Positions 59,281 to 64,000 of a stretch of DNA of 64,000 nucleotides are shown in pieces (position 1 is the stretch's first letter; each line of letters begins with the position of its first letter). The stretch covers positions 30,540,001-30,604,000 of the forward strand of contig JAIVEN010000010.1 in assembly GCA_026686845.1 (NCBI GenBank), in the 5' to 3' direction. The DNA comes from Adenanthera pavonina. Lineage: Eukaryota > Streptophyta > Magnoliopsida > Fabales > Fabaceae. Made by a program: the position numbers and the translations under genes. The notes beneath the pieces were generated by a model. The model was not told the origin of the DNA. It did no database searches and saw nothing but the letters and a program-made list of their open reading frames with translations.

Positions 59281-60156
59281 GAAAGAAATCAAGTTTGAGA
59301 TTTAGTGCCTAGACCTAAAAATCACCCTATCATTGGCACTAAATGGGTCTTCAGAAATAAACTTAATGAATCTTGAACAATAATAAGAAATAAAGCAAGA
59401 CTGGTTGCCAAATGATATAATCAAGAAGAAGGCATTGATTTTGAAGAAACCTTTGCTCCAGTTGCTAGATTAGAAGCAATTAGAATCCTGTTAGCATATG
59501 CATGTATGAAAAACATAATATTGTATTAAATGGATGTGAAAAGTGCTTTTCTGAATGGAGATATCATGGAAGAAGTTTATGTAGATCAACTTCCAGGTTT
59601 TGGGGATTCTACAAAACCAAATCATGTTTATAAACTAAAGAAAGCTCTTTACGGTTTAAAACAAGCTCCTAGAGCATGGTATGAAAGACTAAGCAACTTT
59701 CTAACTGAAAAGGGATCCAACAGAGGAATAGATACTACTTTGTTCACAAAGAAAGATAACAAAGATTTACTTATTGTTCAAATTTATGTTAATGATATTA
59801 TATTTGGTGCTACTAATGAATCTCTTTGCAAGAATTTCTCTAAACTAATGCAGGGTGAATTTGAAATGTCAATAATGGGTGAGCTTAACTTCTTCCTTGG
59901 ACTGCAAATTAAGCAATGTGATGATGATATCTTTCTCAACCAATCAAAATATCTGAAAGAGCTGCTGAAAAAGTTTGGCTCGGAAAAAGCCAAGCCAGTA
60001 AGAACTCTTAGGGCTACTACAATTAAGCTTGACATGGATGAAGGAGGAAATACCTTTGACATAACCCAATACAGAAGAATGATTGGATCTCTGCTATACC
60101 TAACTACCAGCAGACCTGACATCATGTTCAGTGTCTGTATGTGTGCAAGGTTCTAA
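59281..60156 (+). pseudogene. Copia reverse transcriptase
   Basis: Contains GTKWVFRNKLNES, then stops, then MDVKSAFLNGDIMEEVYVDQ, YKLKKALYGLKQAPRAWYER and FFLGLQIKQ. The catalytic box reads YVNDIIFGAT at 59785; the usual YVDD has lost its first Asp through GAT to AAT. A TAA closes the frame after ARF near 60154. Confidence 0.92.
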
Positions 60157-60735
60157 TCATGTCCCAAAGAAATCCATGTAACTGCTGTAAAACGCATCTT
60201 CAGATACTTAATTCGAACTTCACAAATAGGACTTTGGTACCCAAAGGGCAATGGTGAAGATCTCATTGGATACACTAATGCTGACTTTGCTGGATCTAAA
60301 ACTGACAGAAAAAGTACAAGTGGAATATGTCAGTTCTTTGGAGGATCACTGGTGTCATGGTTCAGTAAGAAGCAAAACAATGTGGCTCTGTCCACTACAG
60401 AAGCTGAATATGTTGCAGCTGGTAGCTGTTGTGCCCAAGTTATATGGATGAAGCAGTAACTTGAAGATCTTGAGGTTGAGATGAAAGAAATATCAATAAA
60501 GTGTGACAACCAAAGTGCTATTAACATCACAAAGAATCCTGTCATGCACTCAAGGATAAAGCATATTGAAGTTAGGTATCACTTTATAAGGGATCATGTT
60601 CTGAAAGGAGGAATAAGATTAGAATACATCCCTGCCGAGGATCAAGTTGCTCACATTCTGACAAAGCCCCTTCCAGAAGATAGACATTGTAAAATCAGAA
60701 GAGAATTATGTATGGTAAATCCCAATAAATTGTAA
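60157..60735 (+). pseudogene. Copia RNase H
   Basis: LIGYTNADFAGSKTDRKSTS near 60264-60323, then SWFSKKQNNVALSTTEAEYV, a stop after WMKQ, and DNQSAINITKNPVMHSRIKH near 60505. It ends with PAEDQVAHILTKPLPEDR and a stop at 60733. This is the normal end of copia pol. It degrades the RNA of the hybrid during reverse transcription. Confidence 0.92.
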
Positions 60736-61726
60736 GTATATACTAATACTTATCTTAATTAAAGTTTCTGACATTGAATCAATCTTAACATTGGCATCGG
60801 AGTGTGTTTAAGTTGTAGGTGCCCCTCATAAGTTCAAATGATATCATAATCATATAATAGAGCTGATCTGGATGACACAGTGAAAAGATGAAAAAGAAAG
60901 CCAGAAATTTGAGCATCTAGATCTGTTCTGTAAGTTTATAAAGTTAAAATTCATATTTTAGTTGTGTATTAGATGAATTTCCTTAATAAATTGTGTTTTT
61001 GAACAAGTCAACATGTTCAACATTCGAATTTAGATGCCCATTAGACGAATTTCAGCTTGTTATACTTTGTAACAATTCTCGGTGTCCTTCGAAATTCATC
61101 TGTTGATCTATGAAAATTTGAATTTTCAAAAATAAAGTGCCAATGTTATCTTTGTCTAACATGATGATTGTACAAATTTCCATTTCTCAAAATTCGCATG
61201 TTGTAAACTCTTTACAAAATGTTGAAATTCGAATTTCTGATTCAAAATTCATACGTTGAAACATGCACACATTGTTGTATCTCTGAAAGATGAATTTTCA
61301 TAAGTTAAATATGTCTGTTGATTGTTTCATTGATAATTGCTTATTACCTGGTTCTTCGAAGTTCAAACTTTGTTGAAACAAAGTTCGTCTGTTCATCTCT
61401 TGTTTCATGAATCAAGCCTCTGTCAGATGAACTTCTAGATGAAAATTCATCTGTCAGTAAGCTTTACTGAATGAGTTAACTTGTAACTGCTCGAAGTTTG
61501 AAATTTGACCCCTCAAAATTTGTCTGTCCTACGATTACACACGTTAAAACCAAAGGTCATCCTTTAAACAGATGCAACCCTATTCGTCTCTTTCTCAAGT
61601 CTGTTCATATTCTCTCTTCAATCCCCAATAATTCTGTTAGTAAATCTTTATTTTCCATTGATTAAACTTATTTTTGCACCCTATAAACCCATTCTTAGCA
61701 TCTTTCTGAATCATTCCTCCACGAGA
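60736..61726 (+). other. Spacer between pol and the env-like ORF
   Basis: No open frame of note. From about 60950 to 61540 it carries scattered copies of AAATTCGTCTGTT-type and ATTCGAATTT-type motifs, also abundant in the 5' LTR at 54330-55110. It may contain the splice acceptor for a subgenomic env-like message; none is obvious. Confidence 0.7.
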
Positions 61727-63924
61727 ATGACAAGAGTGAAAAATCTAGAGGTTGGAAAGGGAGAGTCTCGACCAAAAAGCACGATGAAATCCCAATATGC
61801 CTCCAAAGAGAGTGAGAAACAGAAAAGAAAGGGCAAATCCAGCAAAACAACTCCCTCCAAAAGGCAGAAAACTGCTCCAAAGGCTAATTCAAAGAAATAT
61901 GGATCATCCTCTCCAAAGAAAATAGAGCCTACGGTTGCTACTGCTCCTGCTGCTGTTGCTTCTTCTTCCTCCCCCAATACTGAATCTAGAGAATACCAGC
62001 TGGCCACATTACCATTATGGAGCAATGCTCACATTCAGGAGGAATATATGATCAAATTTGTGAGCAAGAAGGTAATAAAGCCTCACTGTGTTAATATAGA
62101 GGAATTTTTAATTTCTAACAACTTTGATGTCGGGCTTTGGATGATAAGATAAAAAGTTTGTTAGAAATATTGGAAAGATATGATGATGAGGTAGTCAAAA
62201 CTTGGTATGCCTCTTTGAAACATAACAGTAAGAAGAAGAAGTAGGAAGTCAATCTGAGATCAAGGACCATCTAGCTAACAGATGAAACCTTTAATGAGGT
62301 TTTAGAAATTCCAGGGCTAGATGGCTTGAAGATTGACATTATTGCTTTTGGGTATATGGATGAGGCAGAAACTGCAGATGAAGAAGGTGGACCTTTCTTG
62401 AACTACAAAGAGAGCACAATCCTAAATACCTTATTCAGAAGAAAGGAGAACAGGCCACTCATAAGCTTGCTGAAGCCTACTGACCTCAGTGCTCAAGTGA
62501 GAATCCTACACTACATTGTGTCTAGGATTATCTTCAACGAAGGAGGTAGCTTCAATTTGATCACAAGGGCAGAAGCACATGCGATGGCAGCAATTATGCA
62601 TGGAAAGCTTATCAACACGGGACATATCATTCTCCAACATATGATCAAGGTTAGAGATCAGAGGAAAGACTCCACACTTCCTTATACAGGAATCATCTCC
62701 AAGATCCTTCAGTATGCCCAAATCCAACATCTTGAGAAGGGAAAGGGAAGCCTACTGAGATCTTCAAGGAAGAAGAGCTACAAAGGATGGGTATAGAAAA
62801 GAAAGATGGAAGATAGATTGGAAAGGGAACTGGAAAATCTGAAGATCTCTTCTTTGATGAAGGTACCTCCCTGCAGCAAGAAGGTACATCTGAGGCTCCT
62901 CCAAGACCCACACCTCAGCCTTCTCAACCTGTCTCATCTCCATCTCAGCCTGCTCAAGCTCAAATTTCATCAATTCCCTCCTCTTGAGCCAAGCCAACAA
63001 AGATCATTGAGTTGTATGACAGTTTGTCAACACTCATACTTAGCATTAGAGATGAGCAAAATACCAAATTTGTTTATCTACAAGATCAGATTCATCAGTT
63101 GGCTAAGAACATGAAAGTGGTTGCTGATGCATATAAAGACATTCGGAGTGCCATTCCTACCACATCAGCTCCACCTCAGCCAAGATTCTCTGAGCCTGTT
63201 ATGTCTCAAACTCTTGAACCTCCAAGTGCTTTTGTGCTAGCCTCTCATGTTCCTGATGATGCGGTACATGATATTGAGGCTACTGGCACATTGAGCACAC
63301 CACAGGCCCCAGTAATGAGGCAAGTCCTAGTCCTTCCTTGGATTATGGCATGGAGGAAGAAGGTCCTCAGGAACCAAGCTCCCATAAGCCCATTCCAGAA
63401 GATGCTCAGGACACAATTCTTTCATCTCAAGAATCTGAGTAAGTTAAGAGACTAGTGGCAGCTATCTCCACTTCACCATTCATGCAAGATATCCTAAATG
63501 AAGAAAGGAGCATTGTGCCCTATGTAGATTTACAAGCCATTGCACGTAATGCTCTTTTACAAGCTCAGAGGTTAAGGCTTGAAGAAATGTTTCATCCTCC
63601 TACTCCCTTACCTGTTTCTACTTATGGTCTTTCGAAGGTACGAAGGGCTCAGTTGGTTATTAAAAGGCAAGAAATTCATGAACTTCTTAAAATCTCTGAT
63701 AATAAGGACACAAGTTCTGAAATTTCTAAATCTTTACCAAAGCTCAATCCAGAACTACCTTTTGTTTCTATGCCTCTTCAAGCTATTCCAGTGTCTCAAT
63801 CCTTCCTCCTAGTGATTTTGTACACCTTCCTGATGATGCCAAAAAGGGGGAGAAGATATCCGAGCAAACTAGAAAGTCTTCTGACAAAACTTACAGCAAG
63901 AAGTCCAAGTCCAAGAAAAAGTGA
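61727..63924 (+). pseudogene. Envelope-like third ORF of the SIRE-type element
   Basis: ATG at 61727 opens MTRVKNLEVGKGESRPKSTM, a Lys/Ser-rich basic head. It is followed (with stops and frame changes near 62150, 62780 and 62985) by the helical 'plant transposon protein' domain, including LLKPTDLSAQVRILHYIVSR and FNLITRAEAHAMAAIMHGKL. A Pro/Ser/Gln-rich linker (near 62890-62990), a coiled-coil-like stretch (IRDEQNTKFVYLQDQIHQLA) and a basic tail ending near 63924 come next. A purine run AAAAAGGGGGAGAAG at 63841-63855 resembles a polypurine tract but is not followed by the LTR start. I see no clear signal peptide or membrane segment, so an envelope role is unproven. Confidence 0.75.
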
Positions 63925-64000
63925 TTAGAACTTATGGATGCTTGGTTCTTCTTGTAGTATTTTGTAATGTTGTTTTTCTGTTACTTTGTAATATCTTGTA

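Larger units (their letters stand above)
54244..64000 (+). mobile_element. SIRE-like Ty1/copia retrotransposon with env-like ORF (3' end outside)
   Basis: In order: 5' LTR, exact primer site, gag with two zinc knuckles, protease, integrase, reverse transcriptase, RNase H, then a long spacer and a third open region of about 2.2 kb. Integrase before reverse transcriptase defines Ty1/copia. The long Lys-rich gag with CCHC knuckles and KWVPK motifs, and an extra ORF after RNase H, point to the SIRE/Maximus lineage. Multiple stops and frameshifts make it defective. The 3' LTR is not reached within the window. It is inserted in the Tekay-type element next to it. Confidence 0.9.

Overview
The window is AT-rich, intron-containing plant nuclear DNA, almost certainly from a eudicot. 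It carries Ty3/gypsy and Ty1/copia elements with the plant tRNA-iMet primer site, a Mutator-like element (MULE) with a plant ULP1 gene, a CACTA-type element, a plant pararetrovirus relic, and exons resembling plastid GPAT, the SCAR/WAVE subunit NAP1 and a WNK kinase. I cannot name the species. No intact host gene is evident. The window is dominated by nested and adjacent transposable elements, most of them broken by stop codons.

Layout. 1-7364: 3' part of a Tekay-like Ty3/gypsy element with a threefold tandem repeat of its integrase-to-chromodomain segment and a 2.46 kb LTR. 7365-21391: AT-rich intergenic DNA with a few isolated exon-like islands (an FKBP-like exon near 15.1 kb and candidate companions at 16.5-17.4 kb, minus strand) and a MITE-like element. 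21392-37790: a complete 16.4 kb MULE with 130-bp terminal inverted repeats and a perfect 9-bp target duplication. It holds a broken MURA transposase (plus strand), a 4.8 kb minisatellite of 118-bp units, a convergent ULP1-like protease gene (minus strand), and two exons of plastid glycerol-3-phosphate acyltransferase upstream of the protease. 37996-47075: a CACTA-like element bounded by CACTA...TAGTG ends and palindromic sub-terminal repeats. It contains three NAP1 exons, a pararetrovirus-like block and one WNK exon, but no transposase that I can recognise. 47196-49215: a minus-strand LTR. 49220-49868: a gene-like segment and a second set of CACTA-type sub-terminal repeats. 51127-54243: a Tekay-type 5' LTR with a decayed primer site and gag start, cut off by a SIRE-like Ty1/copia element (54244 to beyond the window end) that carries gag, pol and an envelope-like third ORF.

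How the parts relate. The MULE is the most coherent unit. Transposase and protease are transcribed towards each other from the two TIRs, with the minisatellite between their 3' ends. The GPAT exons lie between the right TIR and the protease in the protease's orientation, so they could be spliced into its transcript. Both DNA transposons have accumulated host gene fragments. The stops listed for the gypsy pol are all explainable by C-to-T transitions, as expected of methylated, silenced repeats. All exon assignments come from reading translations and splice signals; no database search was possible.
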